Shown: in pieces, positions 1-51,200 of the stretch
Numbering within the stretch: the stretch's first letter is position 1
How the letters are laid out: each line of letters starts with the position of its first letter
DNA from: Mycteria americana
Lineage: Eukaryota; Chordata; Aves; Ciconiiformes; Ciconiidae
NCBI RefSeq assembly: GCF_035582795.1
Contig: NC_134390.1
Span: 2,743,560 to 2,807,559, forward strand
Reading direction: 5' to 3'
DNA length: 64,000 bases
Made by a program: the position numbers and the translations under genes
Notes under the pieces: model-generated
What the model was told of the DNA's origin: nothing
What the model saw: only the letters and a program-made list of their open reading frames with translations
Databases searched by the model: none

Positions 1-22071
<22,071 letters not shown>

Positions 22072-23075
22072 GGGCAGGACGGGGGCGAAGGGCCGCCGGG
22101 CCACAGTGCCCGGGCCTGGCACAGACACCCATTGCAGGAGGCGGGCGGGGGCCGGGGAAGCCAAGAGCCACTGTATAAATGTACAAATGAAGGATTATTA
22201 CTTTTCTATGTGAGCAGTATTATTACCTGTATATTCCCCGGTACCAGGCCTCAGCGCCTCTCATTGCCAGATCCGGCTTTGGTTTATTTTAAATCTCTTT
22301 ACATTGGGCCCCCCCTCCCTCCTCCTCCCACCCGCGGGACAAGCCAGCGTTTCGGAGCAGGGACGGTGCCACAGTCGGTGTGCCAGGAAGAACTCGCTGG
22401 GGCTGCTGCAGCCGGGGCTGACAGGAGACACGGGGTTACTGCTACGTGGGGCACAGGCAGCAACGGCACAGGCAGGAGGGAGGCAGAGCGGGGGCCGCAC
22501 GCTCCCCAGCTCTTGGCTCTGGCCCCCCTGGCCCCTGCAGCTCCCCTCTCCGGGGGCCCTGTTTCCTTCCCCCCCAAATCTGCTGCTCCCCGGGTCCCCC
22601 CTTCTCCTGCAGTGTGGCCTCTGCAAACCTCCCTTGGCCCTCCATTCCTCTCCCTCCCCCCCTTTTCCTCCACCGATCCCCTCCCTCCCTCCCTCCCTCC
22701 CTCCATTTTCAGCTCTGCCCGACTGTTACAGGGGACAGGGACGAAGGCCCCCACTGCTGCCCCCAGCCCCGGGGCAGTGCGGAGGGTCCCCATCCCCGGC
22801 GGGCCTGGCCCTGCAGCCCCTCGCTCCGGCTTGTCACCTGCACCTCGCCCACTCTCCAACATGCACATTTTTTAACAGGAAAAAAAAAACACAAACAAAA
22901 ACATGGAAATGACCTAGCTTTTATAGTAGAAGTAAATAAACGCATGTGGGGGGGAGGGCGGGGGGTGACCCCATCCTTTTATTGGGGGGAAATGTTTTAA
23001 TAATTTTTGCTGGATTACTTTACAACTAAACAAAACAGATATTGTTATAAATAAAATTTTTAAAAACTGAAGAGC
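22072..23075 (+). other. LRP1: LRP1 3' UTR with polyadenylation signals
   Basis: After the LRP1 stop there is about 1 kb of non-coding sequence, becoming A/T-rich after 22855. AATAAA hexamers lie at 22935-22940 and 23050-23055, so cleavage probably falls near 22960 or 23070. A (CCCT)n tract lies around 22680-22704. Confidence 0.8.
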
Positions 23076-23379
23076 AGGCTGCTGGTTGGTGGGAAGGGAC
23101 ATGCTGGGGAGGTGGCCGGGGGGGGGGAGCCCAGGCACTGGTGCCAGCCGGGCCCCGGGTCACCGGGTGCCGTGGCCCTGATGCCCTCGAAGCCCAGTGG
23201 CGGCAGTTGCGGCCCGGGGAGCGGTGCGGAGGGGTGTCGCAGGCAGGGGGAGTGAGGCAGGAGGATCCCATCGGGGCCTCTTGCTCCACCGGGTTGCCCT
23301 GGGTGTGCGTGGAGGGGGGGCACAGGGTTTTCCGTGTAGGACCCCGGAAGGGAGGGAAGGGAAGGGAGAGCCGAGCGTG

Positions 23380-24380
23380 CCCGTGCGCGTCGCGCTGCCC
23401 GGGTGCTCTCTGGCTGTGCCGCTTGGGGCGACGCGTGTGCGCGCACGCGTGTGCGCGGCTGCTCCCCGCGGCCGGCGGCACCTCCCGGGGCGGGGCGCCC
23501 CGCTGAGCGCCCCGGGGCCCCGCGCTGCTGCGGCCTCGGCGCCGGCTCCTTCCCCTGCGCTGCGGGGAGCAGAGAGAGCCCAAGGCACCGGGCGCTGAGC
23601 CCCGGGCACCGGCGGCGCGCGCCGCCCCGGAAGCCGCCACCAGGTGGCGCCGCCGCCCTCGAGAACCGAGCGGGGCTGCACGCGCAGCCCGCCTGCCCCG
23701 GCGTGCCCCGCCGCCGCGCGCGGCCCCCTCCGCACGGCTCCCGCCGGGGGCGGGGGACGCTTGCCCGACGTCTGCCCCCCCCCCCCCCCCGCGACCGCTC
23801 GCGTGTCCCTGCCGCTCCGCTCCGCGCCCCGGCCACTCCCCCCCGGCAGCCTCGGGCACCGGGCGCTGGGCCGCGGCCGGCAGGGGCGGCCGGGGCAAGC
23901 GCTGGGTGCTGAGGGCGGGGGGGGGGCGGCTCGAGAGGGGCCGCCCGCACCCCTTGGACGGCGGAGGGGGCCGGAGGGCGGGGCCGGAGGGCAGGGCCGG
24001 CCGGCCAGGGCCTCACGTCTGCCCCGGCGGGCTCGGGCTGAGCGGGCCGGGGGCGAGGGCTGGCCTGTGCTCCGGGTGTCAGGCCCTCGGGCCAGCGGCC
24101 GCGTCCTGCCCTGGCCACGCGTGTGCCAGGGCTGCAGCAGCAGAGCCGGGCACGGGTTGCGAGGGGAGCCCAGGGCCGCGGCGGGGCCCCGTGGCACCCC
24201 CAGCCTGCGGCTCGGCAGAGCGCGTCAACCCTCAGCACCCTCCTTGCCAGCATCCGCCTTGGCACCAGCCCCCCTCGGCCCCCCCGGCCTCCCGTGGATG
24301 CCGAGCCGAGGACGTGGCTGCTGCCTTTGAAAAGCCCCAAACCCCTCTGCAAAGGGATCCAGCGCGGCCTGAGCGCGGCA
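23380..24380. promoter_or_regulatory. Orphan CpG island between LRP1 and NXPH4
   Basis: About 1 kb is extremely GC-rich with dense CpG and repeated CGCG, GGGGCGGGGC and GCGCGCG words. It lies downstream of the LRP1 poly(A) signals and 2.2 kb before the NXPH4 start codon, with no recognisable coding exon. It may be a promoter of a non-coding transcript, an upstream NXPH4 promoter, or an insulator (it contains the CTCF-like motif at 23638). Confidence 0.7.
23638..23652 (+). promoter_or_regulatory. CTCF-binding motif, plus orientation
   Basis: CCACCAGGTGGCGCC matches the CTCF core (CCACNAGRKGGCGC) almost perfectly and lies in the orphan CpG island. This is a motif match only; occupancy is not shown by sequence. 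Confidence 0.6.
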
Positions 24381-24394
24381 CGGCCCTCAGATCT

Positions 24395-24590
24395 ATTTCA
24401 ATACCGGCTCTTTGTTCACTTATCGGTTTCTTATATCTCCTCTAGAGGTTTTTTCCTCCCTTTCCCCTCTCTCCCCCCCCCCCCCCCCGCTTTTTCTCTT
24501 CTTTTTCCTTCAATCTTTTTTATTTTTTTAAACCTTCACTTGTTTCCCCTCACCATGCTTCTGCTCTCCCAGATCTTAGGCTGGTGGGCT
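24395..24590 (+). other. Pyrimidine-rich stretch ending in a strong acceptor-like CAG
   Basis: A T/C-rich run of about 150 bp includes 16 consecutive C at 24473-24488 and an A/T-rich patch. It ends at CTCTCCCAG just after an ATG in a fair context (CACCATGC, ATG at 24554). It looks like a 3' splice site or low-complexity DNA. The short hydrophobic reading frame that follows has no recognised homologue. The next 0.7 kb (24590-25290) shows nothing I can support. Confidence 0.35.
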
Positions 24591-25299
24591 GTTAATTGTG
24601 TGGGAGGGGTCTTCCCAGAGCCCCCTCGACCTCTCGCAGACCCTGGTGTCCCTTTGCTCCCTGGTGAGACCGTCAGGGACACCGGGACGCCCCCGGGAGT
24701 TTGCTCTGGCGATGTGGGGCGAGGCCCCGGCCACGCAGGGGCAGCAGGTCTGGAGGGCCCGCGGGCCGTGCCAGAGAGGTCGGCCCCGCACCGCCCCTGG
24801 CTGGGGTTCAGCTGCCCCATCCCTTCTGTGGCCCTGGGGCAAACGGGGCAAATGAAGCACTGCAGGGGGGAGCCAGCGCTTGGGTCCCTGGGGGGATGGT
24901 TGTGGGATCCTGGCTGGGCAGGGAGAGGGACACGGAGGCTCCTGCCAGTGTGGGAAGCAGGGAGCTGAGCAGGAGCGGGGAGCACAGGCCGTGGGGCTGG
25001 CAGTGGCTCTCACACCAGCCGGTAGCACTGGCACCGCAGCAGCAGCAAGAGACGGGCTGAAGGGACCTTCCCTGGAGTGAGGACTCTGCTGCGCCCCAGC
25101 TGCGGACCCTGAGCACAAGGTGCCACATGCCACTGCCAGGGCGGTGTTGTGGCTAGGTGCCGGCACAGGCAGGCACCGCACTGCCCAGGGCTGCTGTGGG
25201 GCTGGTGTGAGAATTGTATAGGGCTGGCATGGGGCTGGCTGGGGCCCCGCAGCCCCGCAGTGCCAGGACTCCTCGATCCCCCTCCTCCGTGTCGGCGCT

Positions 25300-25560
25300 G
25301 CTCTCTCCTTTCCCTTCCCTTCCCTTTCCCTCCCGTTTCCCTTCATTTCTCTCCCTCTCCCTTTCCGTTGCTTATTTCTCCTTTACCTTTTATTCATTCT
25401 GTCTCCACACGTACGCGCGATTCTGCAATGCTCCCCCCATCCTGTGCTTGCCCCCAGCCCTGCTGATACCAAAGCCCCTGCTGGCAGCTTCCCGGGGAAG
25501 GCGAGTAGATAATAATAGTAATAACAGTAACAATAATAGTAATAACAATAAAGTGATAGT
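25300..25560. repeat. Polypyrimidine tract and AAT/AAC/AGT trinucleotide microsatellite
   Basis: 25300-25400 is a nearly pure C/T run of CCCTTT-type words. 25507-25557 is an imperfect trinucleotide repeat of AAT, AGT and AAC units. Both are low-complexity sequence between LRP1 and NXPH4. Confidence 0.8.
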
Positions 25561-25985
25561 GTTGGGGAGGGATCCCTGTTGAGCTGGGGGGGGCATGAGA
25601 ACACCTGGCAGACCCCTCTGAGAGGGGCCCAGCACCAGGCTGGAGGGATGAGCACACGTGTGTGCATGTGCACACACACATGTGCACATGTAGGTGACAC
25701 AGGTCGCATGTCCAGCCTGAGACGTGGTGTGTGTGTGCTGCAGGTGGGGGTGTCTGGATGCTCCAGGGTGCGCAAGGCAGGGGTGCCCTTGGTGTGTGCA
25801 GGGCCTGAGGGCTGCACCCCAAAGGCCCTCCTGTAGGGTGGTCCCCCTTCTCCGCTGGAGTCTTTGGGGGGGGCCAGCAGCAGGGGCCCCTTTCCCCTCC
25901 GCAGGCGCAGCTGGGCAGGATGGAGATGGGCAGGACCATCCCCCCCAGGTGCCAGCACATCCCCCTGGACAGGAGCAGAACCTGG

Positions 25986-26325
25986 GCATCCCGGGGTGCT
26001 GGGGTCTCCTGGAAGAGGGGGGGCAGGACCAATGGCATCCCGGGTGCTGGGGTCTCCTGGGAGAGGGGGGGCAAGACCGATGGCATCCCGGGGTGCTGGG
26101 GTCTCCTGGGAGAGGGGGGGCAAGACCGATGGCATCCCGGGTGCTGGGGTCTCCTGGGAGAGGGGGGGCAGGACCGATGGCATCCCGGGGTGCTGGGGGC
26201 TCCTGGGAAAGGGGGGGTAGGACCGATGGCATCCCGGGGTGCTGGGGTCTCCCGGGAGAGAGGTGCAGGACCGGGGGCATCCGGGGTGCTGGGGTCTCCC
26301 GGGAGAGGGGCAGCCCCGGCCTTGG
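25986..26325 (+). repeat. G-rich 48-49 bp minisatellite upstream of NXPH4
   Basis: A unit beginning GCATCCCGGGGTGCTGGGGT starts at 25986, 26035, 26083, 26132, 26180, 26229 and 26277. That is six full copies and a degraded seventh, alternating 48 and 49 bp. Each unit holds several runs of three to seven G. The array ends about 300 bp before the NXPH4 start codon, inside its GC-rich promoter region. Confidence 0.95.
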
Positions 26326-26618
26326 CCCCTCCCCGGGCGCGGGGCTGGCCCGGAGACGCCCCGGGGTGCGGGCAGGGGCCGGGGGCAGGGTCCCCGGGGC
26401 GCCCCCCGGAGCCGCCCCCGCCCGCTGCCCGGTGCCCGCCGCCCGCGGCCCGGTGCCCCCCCGCGGGGGCGGCGGGCCGGGATTGGCGGGGCGCCGCGGA
26501 GGCGCCGCCCGGCCCCAGCAAGTCTCCAACTTTCTTCCTGCCTCCCCTCGCCGCCGCCTCCCTCCTCCGCCCGCCCTGCCGCGCTCCCTCCATCCCGGGA
26601 GCCCCGCGGAACCCCGCG
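26326..26618 (+). promoter_or_regulatory. NXPH4: NXPH4 CpG-island promoter and 5' UTR
   Basis: This is dense CpG sequence without a TATA box. An inverted CCAAT box (ATTGG, 26482-26486) is followed by GGCGGGGCGCCGCGG and a C/T-rich stretch leading to the ATG at 26619. The start site probably lies about 26490-26570; that position is inferred. Confidence 0.7.
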
Positions 26619-41264
<14,646 letters not shown>

Positions 41265-42105
41265 TGGCCACGGGAAGGGGCGGCGGGCACCGGAGCTGAA
41301 GGCAGATCGTCACCCCCCCGTCACCCCCGCACCTCCCTGGGCCGCGGGAGTGGGGCCAGGGACGGCCTGCCCAGGGCACGGCCGGCACAGGGGGCCCAGC
41401 CCCACCGGCCACCGCATGGCTGCGCTCCCACCCCGGCTGAGCGGGGGTGTAGGCGCGGAGCCTGGTCCCCCACCCCACGCCGGGGGCTGGGCTGGGGTCC
41501 CCGGGAGCGTGTGGGTGAGTCGGGGGGTACAGCCCCACGCGATGGCATCAGCTGGGCATGTGTCACCTCCAGGGCGGGCATGGGCACGGTTGTAGCAGTG
41601 GGGCTTGCTGCATGCCAGTGGGTCACGATGCTTGGGAGAGCTCAGGCTTTGTCCCGTGCGCTGGGGGGGGCTTTTGTCTTTCTGCAGCCGTGGGAAATGT
41701 GCACGTGTGCGCACGCGGACACGTGTGTGCATGCCAGTCTGTGCGTGTGCGAGGGCACCTGTCCAGGTATTTTGGAGCCCCCCCCCCCCCTTGGCCCCTC
41801 CCAGGCTGCGGCAGCGTTGGGGCACCAAAGCAAGCCCCTGGTGCCCCATGGAGCCCCCTGCCTCCCCGCCGGGGAGGACCCTGCCCGGATTCCCGCCCCT
41901 CACCCAGATCCGCACCCCCCGCCACCATGCCGTGAAGAAGTGCCACGCCAGGGGCAGGGACCTGGGGGGCCCTGTCCCCGAGCCCGCAGGACCCTTGCCG
42001 GGGGCTTCCGTCTCCCTGGCTCTGGGCAGGGGCTTCTTCATATTTTTTTAAGAAAATTAAAATGGAAAAAAAGTGGAAAATAAAGAAAAACATTGGAAAA
42101 AAACC
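41265..42105 (+). other. NXPH4: NXPH4 3' UTR with polyadenylation signal
   Basis: About 0.8 kb of GC-rich sequence follows the TGA. An abrupt A-rich stretch at 42050-42118 contains AATAAA at 42079-42084. Cleavage probably lies around 42095-42110, only about 0.3 kb before the SHMT2 start codon. Confidence 0.75.
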
Positions 42106-42299
42106 CGGAAAAGCGGTGGAGCGTGCTGATCCCCTACCCCCACGGCAGAGCCCACCATCCGCCCGCGGCCCCCGGGAGGGAGGGAGGGGCGGGGAGCAAG
42201 GGGGGGGGCAGGGGTGGGGGTGCGCGGGGCAGGGTCGGGGTGCCCCGGCTGGGGGCGGGAGGGGGGAACGTGCGGAGCGGGACCTCCAGCTTCCCGTCG

Positions 42300-42428
42300 G
42301 GCCCCGCGGTGCCGGCAGCCCCTTGGCCCCGCCCCGCCCCGGCAGCGCTCGCGCGGCGTCGGCGGGACCGGGGCGGGGCGGGGCCGGGCAAGGACCGGGG
42401 CCGGGACCCGCCTGCAGCGCGGATCGCG
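42300..42428 (+). promoter_or_regulatory. SHMT2: SHMT2 CpG-island promoter with GC boxes
   Basis: Tandem Sp1-type GC boxes lie at 42327-42340 (CCCCGCCCCGCCCC) and 42370-42385 (GGGGCGGGGCGGGGCC), with dense CpG and no TATA box, directly before the ATG at 42429. The start site is inferred between them and the ATG. Confidence 0.75.
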
Positions 42429-46810
<4,382 letters not shown>

Positions 46811-47145
46811 GCAGGGGCTCTCGCCCCTCCTGCCGGGCCGGGACTACCTGGGGCAAGGGGAGGCTTAAAACCACCCTCTGCATTCCCTGCTCCCCTCCGT
46901 CCCCCACCAGCACCTTTGGGATCAGGCGCTCCCTCCCTGGGGTGTGGAGTGGCCCACCCCCACCCTGCTCTCAGTCTTAGGATACAGGGACACCCCCCCC
47001 CCCCCCCCCTCCCGCCCCAGACCCTGATGGGGGGAGGGACCAGTCCTTGCTCCAGCCTTATCCCCTCTGTCCAAGAAAGCCTTGCACTTTTCTATGGGGC
47101 GGGGGGGAGGGGGTTGCTAATAAAGCGGGGGCAGAGCCTGCCTAC
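46811..47145 (+). other. SHMT2: SHMT2 3' UTR with polyadenylation signal
   Basis: AATAAA at 47119-47124 is followed by a G/T-rich stretch (GATGTGTGTGGGTG at 47149-47162), the usual downstream element. The UTR contains a run of C around 46996-47010. Confidence 0.85.
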
Positions 47146-47164
47146 ACGGATGTGTGTGGGTGCT

Positions 47165-48015
47165 GAGCTGGGGAGGGAGAGGTCGGTGACAAGGCATTGT
47201 GGGGGACAGTGTCCCCGGGGCCCCTCAGCATGGTGCCAGGGTGCTGTGGGTGGATGTAGGGCCCAGACCCTGGGTCCCACACCCTGGGTCCCACTGTGCT
47301 TCAGTGTCCCCACCCCTTCTCCTCCACCCTCGTGCTTCACCAGTGGGCTCCGAGGATGGGGGGGTTACACTGAGCGCCGGAGTGAGATGGGTACAGTTGG
47401 GGGTGGTGGCCCAGGCTGCCCTCCCTGCTGCTGCGGGTTGCAGAGCTGCCAGCGAGACCCCTTGGCCCCCTTGCTCCCTGCGGCAGTGCCTGGCTGGAGG
47501 TAGCCCAGCCCCTGGCAGGCCAGGCAGCTGCCTGCTCCCCGGCACGTCCCGCTCTCCTGGGCCATCTCTTCTGTATTTACTGGCCATGAGTTCCCACACA
47601 CAGCCTTAGCCAAACTAAACAGCACCAGGCAGGGCTCCTTTGCCTCTGGCAAAGGCCAGGCCCCTGCCCTATGGCATGTAGCCACGTGTGCAGGACAGGC
47701 ACATGCATCTGCATGTGTGTGTGTGACCCCCCTCCACCCCACGCAGCTCTCTTCCTCTCCGGAGGGGCTGATTTGAGACCAGGGTGGTCCCTGGGCAGCC
47801 CCCAGGGCCCTGGAGCGTGGGAGAGCAGAAACGCGGCACCCAGGGGCCGTGAACCACAGCTTCCAGTGGGATGCGAGCCTCCACCCCTGCCTTTACAGCA
47901 GGGTGTTGAACGTCTCATGTTTATGGGCCTGGGAAACAGTATACATAATCCATTTTGCTGTGTGTTCTTCCCCCCCCCATTAATTTATTACTGTCCTATG
48001 AGTTTAATGCAGGCA
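47165..48015. other. SHMT2-NDUFA4L2 intergenic stretch with an AT-rich block
   Basis: No gene is seen between the two convergent 3' ends. From 47905 to 48010 the sequence becomes AT-rich and complex (CATGTTTATGGG, ACATAATCCATTTTG, CATTAATTTATTAC). TTTATT at 47994-47999 could be a minus-strand AATAAA downstream of the NDUFA4L2 end. Confidence 0.4.
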
Positions 48016-48084
48016 AGACGTGATGGCGAGCAGCGTGCCAGGCAGGGTGGGTGGGCACAGGGGCACTGGCGACAGCGGTCACAT

Positions 48085-48293
48085 CGCTCCCACAGTGATG
48101 TAGTTTATTGCGGGGGGTGCAGCCCCATGGTTTGGGGGTGCTGAGGAAGCAGTCAGGCCTGCGTGTGTGGTGACCTGTCACGGAGCCATGGGAGAGGCAA
48201 GAGCCGGGAGGGCTGGTGGGGGCCGTGGCGGTGCTGCCAGGGAGTGGGTGTGCTGTCCCCTGCTCCAGTGTGGCAGTGCATCCCCAGGGCAGC
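48085..48293 (-). other. NDUFA4L2: NDUFA4L2 3' UTR with polyadenylation signal
   Basis: On the minus strand the stop codon (48294-48296) is followed by about 190 bp to AATAAA, seen on the plus strand as TTTATT at 48104-48109. This gives a short 3' UTR converging on SHMT2. Confidence 0.75.
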
Positions 48294-51200
48294 TCAGAAG
48301 CTGGGACGGTCCTTCTTGAGGCTCTTGTAGTCAGTGGAAACTGCCAGAAACTGGAGAAGGGAGGGATGTGAGAGGGGGTCGTGTCCCCTGTGGCCGTCGC
48401 TGCAGCCTGGCCTTGGCTGCGGAGTGGGGGGACAGCGCTCCCCTCCCCAAATCTGACCACAAGGATCTGGAGGGCTCATGCACCTCTGCCCCAGGGCTGA
48501 TGCCCCCTCTTCCCCTTCCCCGAGGAAAATGCGATGTCTTGCCCTAACAGTGGCCATTCCCCCACCCCGGAGTGCCAGGCCCCCAGTTCACCCAGTGCTC
48601 ACTTTATACTGGTCCGTAGGGCTCAGCTTATTCCAGGGTTCAGGATTATTTTTTCGATCCCAGCTGCAAGGGGTGATGGGGCCATCAGCACCTGTAAGGA
48701 GGGTGGGGGAGACAGACCCCCCCCAATCCCACAGCCCCCCCCCCCCATTTTACCCCCAGCCCCATCTCTCTGCAGAAATAATCCCAGACGCCATCGTAAC
48801 CACACTCCCCAGTTCTGCTGTGGTTGGCAGGTCGGGGGGCTCTGACTAGGTCCCTCCAGCCCCCTGGGGTGAGGAGCTGGGGTGGGGGCCGGGGGGGCTC
48901 CCTGCAGGGCTGCTCCCAGAGCACCCCTGCCCAGGCTTGTGCCACAGCCATGGACTGACTCACCCAAATCGCAGCCTGGCTGCCGCCCCGGCGCAGGGCT
49001 GGCCCGCAAGCTGCTGCACTGGCTGTACGTGCAGGGGTGCACGTCCACCTGCCCCCCCCCCCGCTCCCGCAGCCAGCACCTCTGCAGGCACTGCCCTGCT
49101 GCACCCCTGCCTGGGGGGAGCCTGCCTTCTGGCCTTGGCTGCTCTGCCCCCCCTCCACTTTCCCAAAAGCCTCCTCACCCTGGCATGAGCCCCCAGCCTT
49201 CACTCCCTGTTTGGTGGGGGGCAAGCGGGGAAGCTGCTGCCTGCCCTGTTGTGCATGCCTGCCAGGAGCAAGCAGGGACACAGCAGCTGCGTGCAGCACT
49301 CGTGAGTGTGCAAGGCTTGTGAGTGTGCAAGCCAACTGCACGGGGTGGCCGGTGTTGGTCAGATGAAGCCTTCCCAAAGAGGACACGTCCCATCCTGTCC
49401 CAGGAGGGGTTGTAGAAGGCCAGAGAAGCCGTGGGATGGGTCCCTGGAGAGAGCAGCTCATATCTCCCCCTCTCCCGTCCCCCTGCAATCCGCTGGTGTT
49501 GGCCAAGAGCAGAATTTTCCATCTGGGAAGATGTGCGCACGTGTGTGTGTGCATGCATATTGGGAGATGGAGTGCGGGGCTGTGCTGCAAATGCAGACCC
49601 CTGGAGCTGTTTAATAGCATTAATGTGCTGTGGGGGTGCTGCTGTTGTTTTATCCCCCCACACACACACATCCCGCACATCCCTGCGCTTCCACCATCAA
49701 AGACAAGGTGCCTGGATCTGCTAATTGCTGAGCTAAGTACCCTGGGCAGCTGGCATCAAATTAAATCAATGAGCATTTTACTGGGAGCAAACAAATATTA
49801 GATAGGCATTAGACAGTGTGGGGCTGCAGGGACCATGGGCCACTGAGCTACAAGGGGGAAAAAAAAAAACCAACCAGCCTCATGTGCCACAGCATGCCTG
49901 TCTGTCCTGTGCCAATCCATCCACCCTCTATTCCTCATCAATCCATCCTCACACCTTGTCTCCCTCTCCCTTCTCTCCCTCTCCATTCATCCTTGCACAC
50001 TGTTTTTATGTCTGTCCGTCCCTCCCTCTCTCTCCCCATTCCTTCTCCAACCATCCATCCCACCGATTTCCCATTCCTCTCTCAATCCATCCCTCCCCAC
50101 ACTGTCTTTCCTCCTCTCCATCAGTCACATACTGCTTTTATCTGCCTCGTCATCCACCCATCCATCCCGCTCCCTCTAATGTCCCTGTAACCTCTCTGCG
50201 TCTCTCTCCTGCCCGCCCCCCGTGTCACAGCAGCTGGTGCAGTGCCCAGAGCAGCAGGCTGAAGGGGCCCATGACCCCCCCCAAGCAAGGAGAGGGCAGA
50301 TGGTTGCTCCGGCTTCCCTCACCCCCTCCAGGCACCTCTGCACCCGTGTTTGGCTATCCCCCCCGCCGCACGCCGCTCACCATGAAGGTGTCAGAGTGCA
50401 TCCAGGCAACCCTGTGCAACCCAGCGCCCGCCCGCCACGCCCGGGCATCAGCCCCCTCAGCTCCAGGGGCGCAGGGTGAGTGCCCAAGGGATGCCCAGGG
50501 GCATCCCAACCCGTACCTGACGTCCGGGCTGTACAAGGCCAGCCTCAGCAAGTACAGGACAGCACTGCCCAGGCCAACACTGATGAAGCCAATGAGGGGA
50601 ATGAGCTGGAGAGAGAGAAAAAAATGAAAAATACCCCAATAAAATGAATATTTATCAGGCCGACTGGAGAGTGAAAGGGAGAGCTGACACACTGGGAGAT
50701 TTACAGGGGAAATATGGCAGAGCAATCCTGTAGCTGGGCTGCGGTACACAGTGTAGCTGTCAGCTTGAGTGACTGAATTAAAAGAGGGAGAGAAAAATCG
50801 GCTCATGTTGGAGAGGAATTGGATTTGGAATGAGAAATCACTTCCCCTCCGCCTGCTGCTGCCCGGCGCCGGCGCTGGCTGGCGCGGCTGCGGGTGAGGG
50901 CCCAGGGGCCCCGTTCCCGGCGTGCATGGTGCCCCCGGCCAGGGGCTGAGCCTTGGCTAACGATTCCTCCCCAAGAGACTTTGTCCCTGCCCAGCGCAGG
51001 GCTGCAGCCTGGGCAGGGTTTGGCCCCAAGCCACATTGCCCCCCTTGAGCAGGCTCTCCGTCCCCCTGCAGCTGCCCCCCCCGGGCCCTGCACCCCTTCT
51101 GCACCATCTCCCGCACCATCACGAGATGAGGAGGGTTCAGTTTATCTTCCCCGGCACCTACAGCAGGGACAGACTGGCACGTGCTGGGGCCAGGTGTCAC

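Noticed and set aside
24123-24968. Frame with a hydrophobic start (ATG at 24554 in a fair context) between LRP1 and NXPH4
   Set aside because: A signal-peptide-like start is followed by Pro/Gly-rich sequence with no cysteine pattern or homologue. It is upstream of pyrimidine-rich DNA and may be chance; kept only as part of the orphan-island finding.
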